This document shows, in pieces, positions 17,263-25,526 of a DNA stretch of 64,000 bases. How positions within the stretch are numbered: the stretch's first letter is position 1; each line of letters opens with the position of its first letter. The DNA lies in the NCBI GenBank assembly GCA_023898345.1, contig CP060218.1, positions 1,240,001-1,304,000 of the forward strand. The letters are read 5' to 3'. This stretch comes from Candidatus Woesearchaeota archaeon (GTDB lineage: Archaea; Nanobdellota; Nanobdellia; Woesearchaeales; UBA583). A program made the position numbers and the translations under genes. The notes below the pieces were generated by a model, which made no database searches, was not told the origin of the DNA, and worked only from the letters and a program-made list of their open reading frames with translations.

Positions 17263-18354
17263 ATGGCATTACGTTTTGCACTAGTCAGTTTAGGGAGTGT
17301 GTCTTCTAGGATGATCTTGGATGCTGCAGCAAAGGTCTTTGATGAAGCTGACTTGATTGATATCAGAAAGCTTGAAATTCATATTGACAAGAAACCCGAG
17401 GTTCTGTACGATGGTGAACCTCTTAAGGATTATGATTGTATGCTCATGAGAGGATCTTTTCGGTATGCTGCTCTTTTGTACGGACTTAGTGAGATTTACA
17501 AGGATAAATGTTTTGTTCCGTTGGACCCGAATGCACATATCCTTGCACACGACAAATTTCTGACTCACCTTTATTTTTCTAATGAGTCGATTTTGAAAAT
17601 GCCTGCAACGTATTTTGCGGCAAAAATTTCTGAAACTAAGGCTTTTCTTAAAACGCTTAACTACCCTATGATTTTGAAGTTTCCTGCTGGAACGCATGGA
17701 AAGGGAGTTATTTTCACTGAAAGTTATTTGTCTGCGAGTTCTATGGTTGACGCTTTGGATGTCTTCAAACAGCCGATTATTGTTCAGGACTATATCAACA
17801 TTCGCTCCGACATTAGAATTATTGTCGCTGGAGATAAGATTATTGGTTCTATGAGAAGAATTGCAAAAGCTGATGAAATTCGTGCAAATGCACATCAGGG
17901 AGGAAGTGCTGAACCTTTTGTCGCAACTCCACAAATAAAGGCTATGTCTGTCGCTGCTGCGAAGAAAATTGGAGCTCGAATTTGTGCGATTGACATTATT
18001 GAATCTGAACTTGGCCCGCTTATTTTGGAAATAAATACTTCACCGGGTCTTCAGAAAATTACGGAGGTTACTAAGAAGGACATTGCTAGTGAAATGGCGC
18101 AGTATATGTACGAAGAAACTAGAAAACTTCGCGACAAAAAAGACAAGGTCACGACAAAGGATTTGATGGGAGAGATGGGAATTTCTGAAATTGGTTCTCG
18201 TGATTTTGAGTCTGAGCTTACAGTGCGAAATGGAAAAATGGTGCTGCCAGAATTTCTGTATAAGATGACGAAATTTAAGGATGGCGAAGATGTTATTTTT
18301 AGGGTTTCAGATAACAAAATTGAAATCATAAAGGAAAATAATGATGATGATTAA
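17263..18354 (+). CDS. RimK-like ATP-grasp ligase with AbrB-like C-terminal segment
   Basis: ATP-grasp ligases of the RimK type add amino acids to a carboxyl group using ATP. Residues about 95-285 show the fold: KMPATYFA, YPMILKFPAGTHGKGV (nucleotide loop), IVQDYINIRSDIRIIVAG, and the metal/ATP-binding end GPLILEINTSPGLQ. Residues about 315-360 (TVRNGKMVLPEFLYKMTKFKDGEDVIF) look like a swapped-hairpin AbrB/SpoVT domain, an odd addition. The substrate is unknown. Its stop overlaps that of the convergent RNase P gene by four bases. Confidence 0.82.
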   Translation: MALRFALVSLGSVSSRMILDAAAKVFDEADLIDIRKLEIHIDKKPEVLYDGEPLKDYDCMLMRGSFRYAALLYGLSEIYKDKCFVPLDPNAHILAHDKFLTHLYFSNESILKMPATYFAAKISETKAFLKTLNYPMILKFPAGTHGKGVIFTESYLSASSMVDALDVFKQPIIVQDYINIRSDIRIIVAGDKIIGSMRRIAKADEIRANAHQGGSAEPFVATPQIKAMSVAAAKKIGARICAIDIIESELGPLILEINTSPGLQKITEVTKKDIASEMAQYMYEETRKLRDKKDKVTTKDLMGEMGISEIGSRDFESELTVRNGKMVLPEFLYKMTKFKDGEDVIFRVSDNKIEIIKENNDDD

Positions 18355-18758
18355 GGGAGATTTTTTTGTCGTAGTCCTTTGAGTGTCGAACTGACTTTGA
18401 GAACTTCAAGGTTTACAGATTTTCTGTTTATCTGAGAAACAAGTGTTAGGGCTGCTATTGCTTTGTCTTTGAATGTGCAGGAGACGCGAATAATGATTTC
18501 TTGGCGCGCTTCTTCAAATTGTTCTCGAATAATCCAAAGCCCACTTTTTCCAAAATCTATTGTGCCTATGTAGAGCAGAAGTTGTTCGTTTATGTGTTCT
18601 GAAAGTTCTTTGAAGGAGAAGGGCGTTTGACAATGGACCTTTACTAGAATAAATCTTTTTTTTTGTCGCAAACTTGGACGCAAACCTTTTAGTTTTTCTT
18701 CTTTAATAAGTGAATTTTTTTTTTCTCCCCCTTGTTTTTCTCTGTTTTTTTCTTTCAT
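18351..18758 (-). CDS. rnp2: Ribonuclease P protein component 2 (Pop5 homologue)
   Basis: A protein subunit of archaeal RNase P, which trims the 5' leader of pre-tRNA. After a basic N-terminus the protein has LRPSLRQKKRFILVKV, the Rnp2 opening, then the central IIRVSCTFKDKAIAALTLVSQI strand-helix and the closing EVLKVSSTLKGLRQ, all typical of Rnp2/Pop5. A GTG at 18767 is an alternative start. A palindromic CTTTATAAAG at 18786-18795 is shared with the divergent membrane protein gene. Confidence 0.8.
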   Translation of the reverse strand: MKEKNREKQGGEKKNSLIKEEKLKGLRPSLRQKKRFILVKVHCQTPFSFKELSEHINEQLLLYIGTIDFGKSGLWIIREQFEEARQEIIIRVSCTFKDKAIAALTLVSQINRKSVNLEVLKVSSTLKGLRQKNLP

Positions 18759-18785
18759 TGTGTCCACTTGTGCAATGCAGAGAAT

Positions 18786-18795
18786 CTTTATAAAG
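18786..18795. promoter_or_regulatory. Palindromic TATA box between divergent genes
   Basis: CTTTATAAAG is self-complementary. Its centre is 25.5 bp from the ATG at 18816 (plus strand). On the minus strand it predicts a start near 18764-18765, a few bases before the rnp2 ATG (18758). Confidence 0.6.
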
Positions 18796-18815
18796 GTGTG
18801 CTAGGATTAAGAAAT

Positions 18816-19664
18816 ATGAAGGAGTATCTTTATCCGAACAAGGATGAATTTATGGATAGCCTTGTTATTGTCCTTGCGCTTAGTTTTATGTTTTCTCTTT
18901 TGGCTGTTCGCTTTAGCAAAGAGGAAAGCATGATTATTTCTTTTCTTCTTTTTTTTTGTTTTTTGGCTACAGTTTTTTTTGGTCGTCTTGTCCTTATGAA
19001 ATATGCTTCGTACAGGCAGGGTTTTGAAATTCATTTGCAACAGATTTACTTTAATCGTTATGGTCTTAGACGATTTGAGAAATTATCTTATGATATAGAC
19101 AGAGTCTCGGCCCATGCAAAATTTGCAGAACAGCACCATTCAAAGGATTCATTTAAGGGAATTCCCCTTACTCTTCTTTCCCTTTTTCTGTATGTTTTGA
19201 CGTTGGGACTTCTCATTTTTCCTTCTTTGTGGACGTTTAAGAAGAAAAAGATTCCACATATTTTTACGGGCTCTCAGTACAAATATGAAGGTGAAATGCT
19301 CTATCTTCGCAATGTTGATGTTACGGATTATCGTTTTTCTAAATCTCTCTTTGCTGGCTTTGCATACTACGCTCTTTTTGCTTTGTTCATGAAAGTTTTT
19401 CTTGATGGTCTTTTTGATCTTTATGGGTGGTTGATGCTCTCTTTGTGCTGGATTGCGCTTATAACTCTTCTTCCGATTATGGGAACAGAGGGCTATGAGT
19501 TGTGGATTCGTAATCGCTTTGCTTGGAGCTGCGCCTTTGTCGTTGTGTTCTTTACCTTTTTAGCGGTTCTTGCTTTCAATAGTGCATGGTATACACTGGT
19601 GCTTTCTTTCCTTGCTGTTTGTGTCGGTCTCTTTGTCGTCCTGTACAAGAAAGTAAGTGGTTAA
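18816..19664 (+). CDS. Multi-pass membrane protein, possibly M50-peptidase-like without the catalytic motif
   Basis: The 282 residues hold about six hydrophobic helices. An FEIHLQQIYFNRYGL region is followed by KGIPLTLLSLFLYVLTLG, and a late LPIMGTEGYELW resembles the LPxPxLDGxxL motif of site-2 (M50) proteases. The HExxH zinc motif is not visible, so an inactive relative or an unrelated membrane protein is possible. The start is set by the shared TATA box; an in-frame TTG-type extension to 18732 overlaps rnp2. Confidence 0.55.
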   Translation: MKEYLYPNKDEFMDSLVIVLALSFMFSLLAVRFSKEESMIISFLLFFCFLATVFFGRLVLMKYASYRQGFEIHLQQIYFNRYGLRRFEKLSYDIDRVSAHAKFAEQHHSKDSFKGIPLTLLSLFLYVLTLGLLIFPSLWTFKKKKIPHIFTGSQYKYEGEMLYLRNVDVTDYRFSKSLFAGFAYYALFALFMKVFLDGLFDLYGWLMLSLCWIALITLLPIMGTEGYELWIRNRFAWSCAFVVVFFTFLAVLAFNSAWYTLVLSFLAVCVGLFVVLYKKVSG

Positions 19665-19673
19665 GGAAAAAAC

Positions 19674-20600
19674 TTATTCTTGAATTTTACTCTTCATCAT
19701 ACAAGTGTTGCAGACAGGCCTTTGAGATGGCTCGCCACAAACGCTGCAGTGCGTTACTTGATTCCCTTTTTCTTCGAGAAATTGCTCTTTGAGTGCTCCT
19801 TGTGCTTGGAGATAGAACTGTACTATGCTGTGCTTTACTCCTTTGTGCTTGTCTTCGAGTTCATTGAGCATTACGGCAATGTTTGTTCTAAAAGAATCTT
19901 TTGCGTAAGGACAGACACTGTAATGCAAATCAAAACCTTTGAGCAGCGTATAAAGCCTAACTTCTTTTTCTGTTATGTGATAGAGTGGTTTTACTCTTGG
20001 GATAAATTTTGAGTCTGTTACTACGCCGTTTGCCGGTCCAAGTCGTGGAAGTATTGAAAAATTATTCTTGAAAATATTGAGCAAAATGCTTTGGGCTTCG
20101 TCGTCAAGATTATGGCCTGTCACTAACTTTGTCGCTCCTAGCTCGCGTGCTGCTGTGTTGAGACTTTGTCTGCGAAATGTCCCGCAAATGTTGCATGCTG
20201 AAATGTTCTCCTTGCTTGTTTTGATCTTCTTTATACTTTCATCAAGAGTTTTCCCATATTTTTGTTTGTAGGAGCGAATTTCTAGTTGAATCTTATATTT
20301 TTTACAGAACTTTTCTAGATCGTCGAGGGTTTTTGAACGGTAATTTTCAATGCCTTCATCTATTGCTAATGCAAGAAGATTCTTCTCTAATCCTTTGCGT
20401 TTTAGGTATTTGTGTGTGAGATATAGAACGGTTAGTGAGTCTTTGCCACCAGAAACTGCAACTACTATTTTGTCGTCCAAGGAAAAAAGTTTGTACTTGC
20501 GCATTGTTTTGAAGACTTTCTCTTCTACGTATTTCAGAAATTGTGATTTTGTTAGTGTCTGTCCGTTGAGAAGTTTGTATACAGGAGATGAGTTTGTCAT
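19674..20600 (-). CDS. ttuA: tRNA 2-thiolation protein TtuA/Ncs6-type
   Basis: A PP-loop ATPase that activates a tRNA uridine for sulfur transfer from a ubiquitin-like carrier. The ATP motif SGGKDS is near residue 50. The Fe-S/catalytic cysteines are in NICGTFRR (about 140) and SVCPYAKDSFR (about 230). The C-terminal zinc site CSVCGEP...CNTCMM is intact. The N-terminal zinc finger of the family is degenerate here: MTNSSPVYKLLNGQTLTKSQF keeps the fold but has no cysteines. CTTTTAAAA at 20621-20629 is 26 bp upstream. Confidence 0.88.
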   Translation of the reverse strand: MTNSSPVYKLLNGQTLTKSQFLKYVEEKVFKTMRKYKLFSLDDKIVVAVSGGKDSLTVLYLTHKYLKRKGLEKNLLALAIDEGIENYRSKTLDDLEKFCKKYKIQLEIRSYKQKYGKTLDESIKKIKTSKENISACNICGTFRRQSLNTAARELGATKLVTGHNLDDEAQSILLNIFKNNFSILPRLGPANGVVTDSKFIPRVKPLYHITEKEVRLYTLLKGFDLHYSVCPYAKDSFRTNIAVMLNELEDKHKGVKHSIVQFYLQAQGALKEQFLEEKGNQVTHCSVCGEPSQRPVCNTCMMKSKIQE

Positions 20601-20640
20601 GAGAATAGTTAAGAGAGATTCTTTTAAAAAAATGCAGGAA

Positions 20641-21213
20641 TTATTTCTCTTGCTTGTAGTTCTTGATGCCTACGTTTTTGAGAACTGCCATAAGATTTTT
20701 AATTGCTACATGTACGTCTTTGTCGGACTTTGTTCCTGTACACACGATTTTTCCGTTTCCAAAGATAAGGAAGGTTGCTCGTGTTTCGTCGTTGATTTTG
20801 AAAACAAGACCAGGGAACTGCTCTGGTTCGTACTCAACGTTTGTTAGCTTAATTGCAATCTCGTTTAAGTCTAACTTCATGTTAATATCGGATGCTGCAA
20901 CAACATTCTCAATACGAACCTTTGGTTTTACTTCGATTGCAATGTCAACTTTTCGCAAGTAGTCAATTAGTCGTTCTAGGGCAAGATCAACTTCTTCCAA
21001 AGATTTTGTTCCTGTACACACTACTTTTCCAGAAGAAAAAATAAGGAATGATGCTTTGGGTTCACGGATTTTCATGATAAGACCAGGGAATTGCTCTGGA
21101 TTGTACTCAGTATTTGGTAAATCCATGATAAGTCGTTCAAGTGGAATTTTACTCTCAAGTGACGTTGAGATAACGATATTCACAATTTTTGTATTCGGTC
21201 TTACATCTTCCAT
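20641..21213 (-). CDS. tbp: TATA-box-binding protein TBP
   Basis: The general transcription factor that bends promoter DNA and recruits TFB and RNA polymerase. The 190 residues are two imperfect repeats of the saddle fold. Each contains EYxPEQFPGLxxKI and a SGKVVCTGTKS or NGKIVCTGTKS motif, including the phenylalanine positions that insert into DNA (SFLIF, TFLIF). Start and length are normal. The gene is 9 bp downstream of the EF-1beta gene, so the two form an operon. Confidence 0.96.
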   Translation of the reverse strand: MEDVRPNTKIVNIVISTSLESKIPLERLIMDLPNTEYNPEQFPGLIMKIREPKASFLIFSSGKVVCTGTKSLEEVDLALERLIDYLRKVDIAIEVKPKVRIENVVAASDINMKLDLNEIAIKLTNVEYEPEQFPGLVFKINDETRATFLIFGNGKIVCTGTKSDKDVHVAIKNLMAVLKNVGIKNYKQEK

Positions 21214-21222
21214 TTTTTGTTT

Positions 21223-21495
21223 TTATAACCTATCCATTGATTCGACAATTACGTCTCCAACTTCATCAAGTTCTCGAAGTGTGTTTTCCAATTCCTCACT
21301 TCCTTTTGTTTCATCAATTTGGACTGTCACTCGAAGAGCTTTCAGACCAAAGCCAACATCTGCCTCGTCACTTTGTCGCACCTGTACGCTGCTGTCGTAC
21401 GCTTTTATGCACTCAAGTGATTTTTCCTTAAGAACTTCGAATTCAACTTCTCCGTCCTCGGGCATTACTCTGTATATTACTAACATATCAGCCAT
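21223..21495 (-). CDS. ef1b: Elongation factor 1-beta (EF-1B)
   Basis: The nucleotide-exchange factor for aEF-1alpha in translation elongation. The 90-residue length is normal for archaea. The VIYRVMPED opening, the central VGFGLKALRVTVQIDETKG and the end VGDVIVESMDRL are family hallmarks. A TTATAAATAAA box on the minus strand (about 21513-21523) is 26 bp upstream. It is followed by tbp. Confidence 0.93.
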   Translation of the reverse strand: MADMLVIYRVMPEDGEVEFEVLKEKSLECIKAYDSSVQVRQSDEADVGFGLKALRVTVQIDETKGSEELENTLRELDEVGDVIVESMDRL

Positions 21496-21629
21496 TTTTG
21501 TTTTGTCGTACTGGTTTATTTATAAGTCTCTCAATTCAAGCTTATTTATAAACCTAACGATTTTACTCTTGAGGGGCAGTATTCTTCCTTGACCTTACAA
21601 ATTTTTGGTTTTGATTTTCTAAAACACCA

Positions 21630-23546
21630 TTATTTTTCAAAAAATTCTGAGATTTGTCCTGAAATTTTAAAGGGATCTTCTTCTTTTATCATCTCCCAAG
21701 TGCTCGGAAAACTTTGTGCATATAGTGGCCAAGGAAAGCGATTGTCAAGTAATGCTATTACTCCGCGGTCTTTTTCTGTTCTTATGCAACGACCTGCTGC
21801 TTGGATAATCTTTGAAATTGCTGGATAAATATAACCATAAAATTGTCCTTTGCGAGGAAATTTCTTTTCATAGTGGGCAATTATTCTTTCTGTCGTCAAA
21901 TCTGGAACACCTAAAGGTAATCCTACGACAAGTACCATTTCCAAAGCTTCTTTTGGAAGATCTAATCCTTCTGAAAAAGATCCTGAGGTTATTGCGAAGA
22001 GAACTTTTGGTTTTGCAAAAACTCCTCCTGCATTCTTGAAATTATGGACGATTTCTTCTTTTTGCTCTTTGCTCATGTATCGCAATTCTTTCATAACTTT
22101 GCGTTCAAGTTTTGGCATGGAAATGAATGCTGTCACTTTGTCCATGAAGTCGTAGGAGGGAAAAAAGACGATAGCATTTTTGTCGTGGCCGCTGTTTAGT
22201 ATGTTCGTTATGTGTTTAGCAATTTTTGTGAACATCTCTTTGCTTCTGGCTGAGTACTTTGAACTGACGTCTGTTACGGCTAGCATTAATTGATTTTTTT
22301 TACTAAAAGGACTTTCTAATTCTAATGTTTTTGCTTCAGGAAGTCCGAGGATATCTTTGTACATGGAAATTGGCGAGAGTGTTGCTGACATGATGACGGA
22401 GGCTGCACTTGAGAGGAGTACTTCTGAACTTATGCTGCTTGGGTCAATACATTTTATTCTCAGAGTTAAGCTTGTTTTTCCTGCTTTTGTCTCTTTTTCA
22501 AGGATTCTCAAAAAGCTTTCTTCATCAAGAACTTTCCATTTCTTCAGAAATATTGCAACTTTTCCTAAGTGTGAGCTCATGCGATCTTCTTTTACTAGGG
22601 CTTCAAGTTCTGTGAATTTGTCGATGATGTCTTTAAGTTTTGTATCGCCTAGAGATGAAAGATAGGAGTCTAAAAATTCTTTTTTTCCTACAAGGCATTC
22701 TTTTTTGTCTCCTTCCATTTTTTCTTGTGCATATTTCTGTAGCGCTGCTTCGAGTCCAAAAAGAAACTTGTCGTAGGTCTTTGATTTCACGTAATCCTGG
22801 AGTTCTTTGAGTGCTAGGCGTATTAATTCTAGTGAGAGGGAATTTGAGTAGGCTGCACTGATTCTTGAGGGAAGATTGTGAGCTTCGTCTACAATGACAA
22901 TGCATTCGTTTATTTGGCGGCCAATTTTTCCTAAGAAGCTTTCTCGCATGCCTGGTGCAAAGAGATAATTGTAATCACAAATGACGAGATCGGCTTTGAA
23001 TGATTTTTTTGCTGCAAGTTCAAAGGGGCAAAATTTGTTGTCGGCACAAAGCTGTACAAAGCCTTCGACGGACATGAATGCGTCTGAGGAAATGTCGAGC
23101 ACTTTTTGCATGGAGTCTGTCTGTTCTTCGTCGCGCGTATTCTTGAAAAACTTGCATTTTCCCGTTTGTCGTGTGCGCTTGCAGAACTCAAAAAAATCTG
23201 AGGCAGGGTACAAATCTTTGTCGGCATGCGCGCACATGTTGCGTTTTCCAATGAAGGCCACATAGGAAATTTTGTCTTTTGATTTTGCACAGAGATCTTT
23301 TACGGTTGCAATTGCTTGGTTTGCTTGGGTTTGTCTTGAAGTGAGGAAAACTACGGTTTGCTTATTTTTTTTGGCGTGGTAGATTGCTGGTGCCATTGCT
23401 GAAATGGTCTTCCCGAGTCCTGTCGGCGCACTGACAAGGCAGGGTTTTTTCTCGCTTATGCACTCGAAAACTGTTTTTATGAAGGTGTCCTGACCTTTGC
23501 GCAGGCTTGAATAGGGAAAAGAAATTTCTTCGAAAAAGGAGTCCAT
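21630..23546 (-). CDS. xpd: XPD/Rad3-type DNA helicase with Fe-S cluster
   Basis: A superfamily 2 5'-3' DNA helicase of the XPD/DinG group. It has Walker A SAPTGLGKT (about residues 39-47), DEAH in IVDEAHNLPSRI (about 218), and motif VI IQAAGRCIRTEKDRG (about 595). Four cysteines between motifs Ia and II (KRNMC, FFEFC, GKCKFF, KFCPFE; about 105-190) fit the 4Fe-4S cluster. The length of 638 is typical. It probably acts in repair or transcription-linked unwinding. Confidence 0.92.
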   Translation of the reverse strand: MDSFFEEISFPYSSLRKGQDTFIKTVFECISEKKPCLVSAPTGLGKTISAMAPAIYHAKKNKQTVVFLTSRQTQANQAIATVKDLCAKSKDKISYVAFIGKRNMCAHADKDLYPASDFFEFCKRTRQTGKCKFFKNTRDEEQTDSMQKVLDISSDAFMSVEGFVQLCADNKFCPFELAAKKSFKADLVICDYNYLFAPGMRESFLGKIGRQINECIVIVDEAHNLPSRISAAYSNSLSLELIRLALKELQDYVKSKTYDKFLFGLEAALQKYAQEKMEGDKKECLVGKKEFLDSYLSSLGDTKLKDIIDKFTELEALVKEDRMSSHLGKVAIFLKKWKVLDEESFLRILEKETKAGKTSLTLRIKCIDPSSISSEVLLSSAASVIMSATLSPISMYKDILGLPEAKTLELESPFSKKNQLMLAVTDVSSKYSARSKEMFTKIAKHITNILNSGHDKNAIVFFPSYDFMDKVTAFISMPKLERKVMKELRYMSKEQKEEIVHNFKNAGGVFAKPKVLFAITSGSFSEGLDLPKEALEMVLVVGLPLGVPDLTTERIIAHYEKKFPRKGQFYGYIYPAISKIIQAAGRCIRTEKDRGVIALLDNRFPWPLYAQSFPSTWEMIKEEDPFKISGQISEFFEK

Positions 23547-23610
23547 AAGTCTGGCGCCGCTTTTTGTTTTAAGTATTTTTGGTGGGAAATTGGAATGAAA
23601 TTACCTGAAA

Positions 23611-24585
23611 CTAGAGTTTCTCAAAAGCAAACTGAACTGGCCCTCCGGCTTTATTGCTCCCACTACTTTTGAATTTAAACTGGCGAGTTTCAAAAAATTT
23701 AATGAGTTCTTCTTTGCTGTATGCCATTATATCAAGCATCTCAATTGTACTTTCAGGAAGAAGAGTCACTATCTCATCTTCAACTAAAAATTCAATCTTT
23801 TTATTTGCTTTGAAACTAAAAATAAACAAAAGAGAATTAATGATCTGCTCCTTCTTCATCTCTACAATTAACTCTCCATCTTCGGGATTTATTCCTATTT
23901 CTTGAAGAGGATAAGTAAAAAAACTTTTTGTGTCTGGATCACTAATGTATCTCAGATAACATTCAAATTGCTTTGCTGCTGTTTCATCATCAAGATCTTT
24001 TACAGTAAGAACCTCTAACCACAGAATATCTCCTTTTTTTAAAATATTTCTAAGTGTATCAGCAATAAAATTTTGCGGAACGTTCCCCAAAGTATTTCCA
24101 AAAAGAGCAAAAACTCGTTTATTATATGCTTTCAAAAGCTTATTTAGTTCCCGTTTAAACGAGTCAAGAGAGAAATCAGCACAAATAAAAACTTTCTCAA
24201 AAGGACAATCAAGTAGAGTTTGTTCTGCACTCTGAAGCATTGTCATAGATGAATCCACTCCAAAATAGATTATTTCATATCCTGTATCGTGGACCCGCTT
24301 AAGAACTTCTTTCTCTCGTTTTGAATTCCCACATCCCAGACTTACAAAAGCTATTGGTTCCTTCCCACAGGCAATATTTTCTTTAAAAAAAATAAATAAA
24401 TCTTCCTGTTTCATTACAGGTTTGATATGTGATTTTCCTTCAATATTCAATTTATCGTAATAGATCTGTGCTCCTTTGCCTAAGTAAAAGGCCTTTTGTT
24501 CAAAAGCCCTTGTTAGCTTAAAACTCCTGTACAAATCTTGTTTTATTTCAACTTCTGAATTTATTGTTCGTATTGACGATCCCAT
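23611..24585 (-). CDS. EgtD-like SAM-dependent methyltransferase
   Basis: The protein has a SAM-binding motif VSLGCGNSKRE (about 80-90), an acidic IYFGVDSSMTMLQ strand end, and ALFGNTLGNVP (about 170). That last motif is characteristic of the histidine-specific methyltransferase family (Methyltransf_33, EgtD). The C-terminal part (FIFSFKANKKIEF...YSKEELIKFFETRQF) also fits. The substrate is not proven. Its ATG follows the stop of the HD-domain gene by one base, so the two are co-transcribed. Confidence 0.75.
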   Translation of the reverse strand: MGSSIRTINSEVEIKQDLYRSFKLTRAFEQKAFYLGKGAQIYYDKLNIEGKSHIKPVMKQEDLFIFFKENIACGKEPIAFVSLGCGNSKREKEVLKRVHDTGYEIIYFGVDSSMTMLQSAEQTLLDCPFEKVFICADFSLDSFKRELNKLLKAYNKRVFALFGNTLGNVPQNFIADTLRNILKKGDILWLEVLTVKDLDDETAAKQFECYLRYISDPDTKSFFTYPLQEIGINPEDGELIVEMKKEQIINSLLFIFSFKANKKIEFLVEDEIVTLLPESTIEMLDIMAYSKEELIKFFETRQFKFKSSGSNKAGGPVQFAFEKL

Positions 24586-24586
24586 T

Positions 24587-25489
24587 TTATTTTAGTTTGA
24601 AGGAAGAAAACCTTATTCTTAGATGCTTATCGTTGTACACTGCACCTTTGTTAAATCTAAAATCAGCAGTGAGCCATTTTCCATTACTTTTTACGTTGAT
24701 AAATTCAATTTTTCCTTTGAGAAGAGGGAGTGTACAAAGTTTGTGATACATTTTTTCACTCTCAACTCTCCAGATAACTGCATTTGCATTGCGGTAAACA
24801 AGGTCAAAGAAAGATGAGGGGAGATTGGTAAAGGTTTCGTTGAGAAGGAAGGTTTTGAGTTGGGTTGCATTAAAGAGTTTATGTCGCTCCAGATAGGCAT
24901 TCATCCGTCGTGTACAGGCAGGGATGGATTTGGCGCGTTTGTACATAAGCAGGCGACTCAGCGGCGAAAATATCGCTTGTGTTTCAAAGGCAACGCGCAC
25001 TTGTTTTTTGTCTTTGAGATATTTTAGGGTGAGGAGATTGTGTTCTCTGTCGGCGATCTTGAGAAGAAAGACTCTGACGTCCTTCATTCCCGCGTACAAA
25101 AGTCGCTCAATTTTGTCGGCAAAGTCTGTTGAAGTTTTTTCTTTGTAAAAGGTGAGAAGATTTTTTGAGAGTGCGTCAACCAAAAAGCCAACTTCGTCGC
25201 CAAAGTCTTTGTAAATATCTTCAATGTTCACAGAACAATCTTCAACTGTGTCGTGAAGGAGAGCTGCTGTAGTTAGAACTTCGTCGTGGAATTTCTCGTG
25301 AAGAACTTGGGCAACGGCTAGAGGATGGGTGAAGTAGGGTTCTCCTGTTTTTCTAAGCTGGCCTTCATGGGCTTTGGATGCAAAGATAAAAGCACGGGAA
25401 ACGAGTGAAGAAGAAGTAAAAGAAGTATCTTTTGCAGGAGAATAGGTTTTGAAGATCTGAACTGTCGGAACGTGAGTTAGGGAATTCAT
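24587..25489 (-). CDS. HD-domain hydrolase of the RelA/SpoT (MESH1-like) type
   Basis: The HD domain (about residues 30-175) is that of SpoT-type (p)ppGpp hydrolases: FASKAHEGQLRKTGEPYFTHPLAVAQVL, then ALLHDTVEDC (the HDxxED metal motif), DEVGFLVDALSK and KIADREHNLLTLKYL. No synthetase, TGS or ACT domain follows; the last 110 residues are of unknown type. It may hydrolyse an alarmone or a related nucleotide. TATATA at 25511-25520 is 26 bp upstream, and the IS481-like element lies directly behind this promoter. Confidence 0.8.
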   Translation of the reverse strand: MNSLTHVPTVQIFKTYSPAKDTSFTSSSLVSRAFIFASKAHEGQLRKTGEPYFTHPLAVAQVLHEKFHDEVLTTAALLHDTVEDCSVNIEDIYKDFGDEVGFLVDALSKNLLTFYKEKTSTDFADKIERLLYAGMKDVRVFLLKIADREHNLLTLKYLKDKKQVRVAFETQAIFSPLSRLLMYKRAKSIPACTRRMNAYLERHKLFNATQLKTFLLNETFTNLPSSFFDLVYRNANAVIWRVESEKMYHKLCTLPLLKGKIEFINVKSNGKWLTADFRFNKGAVYNDKHLRIRFSSFKLK

Positions 25490-25526
25490 TCTAGCATATT
25501 GAAAGGGAAGTATATATACTTTTCGG

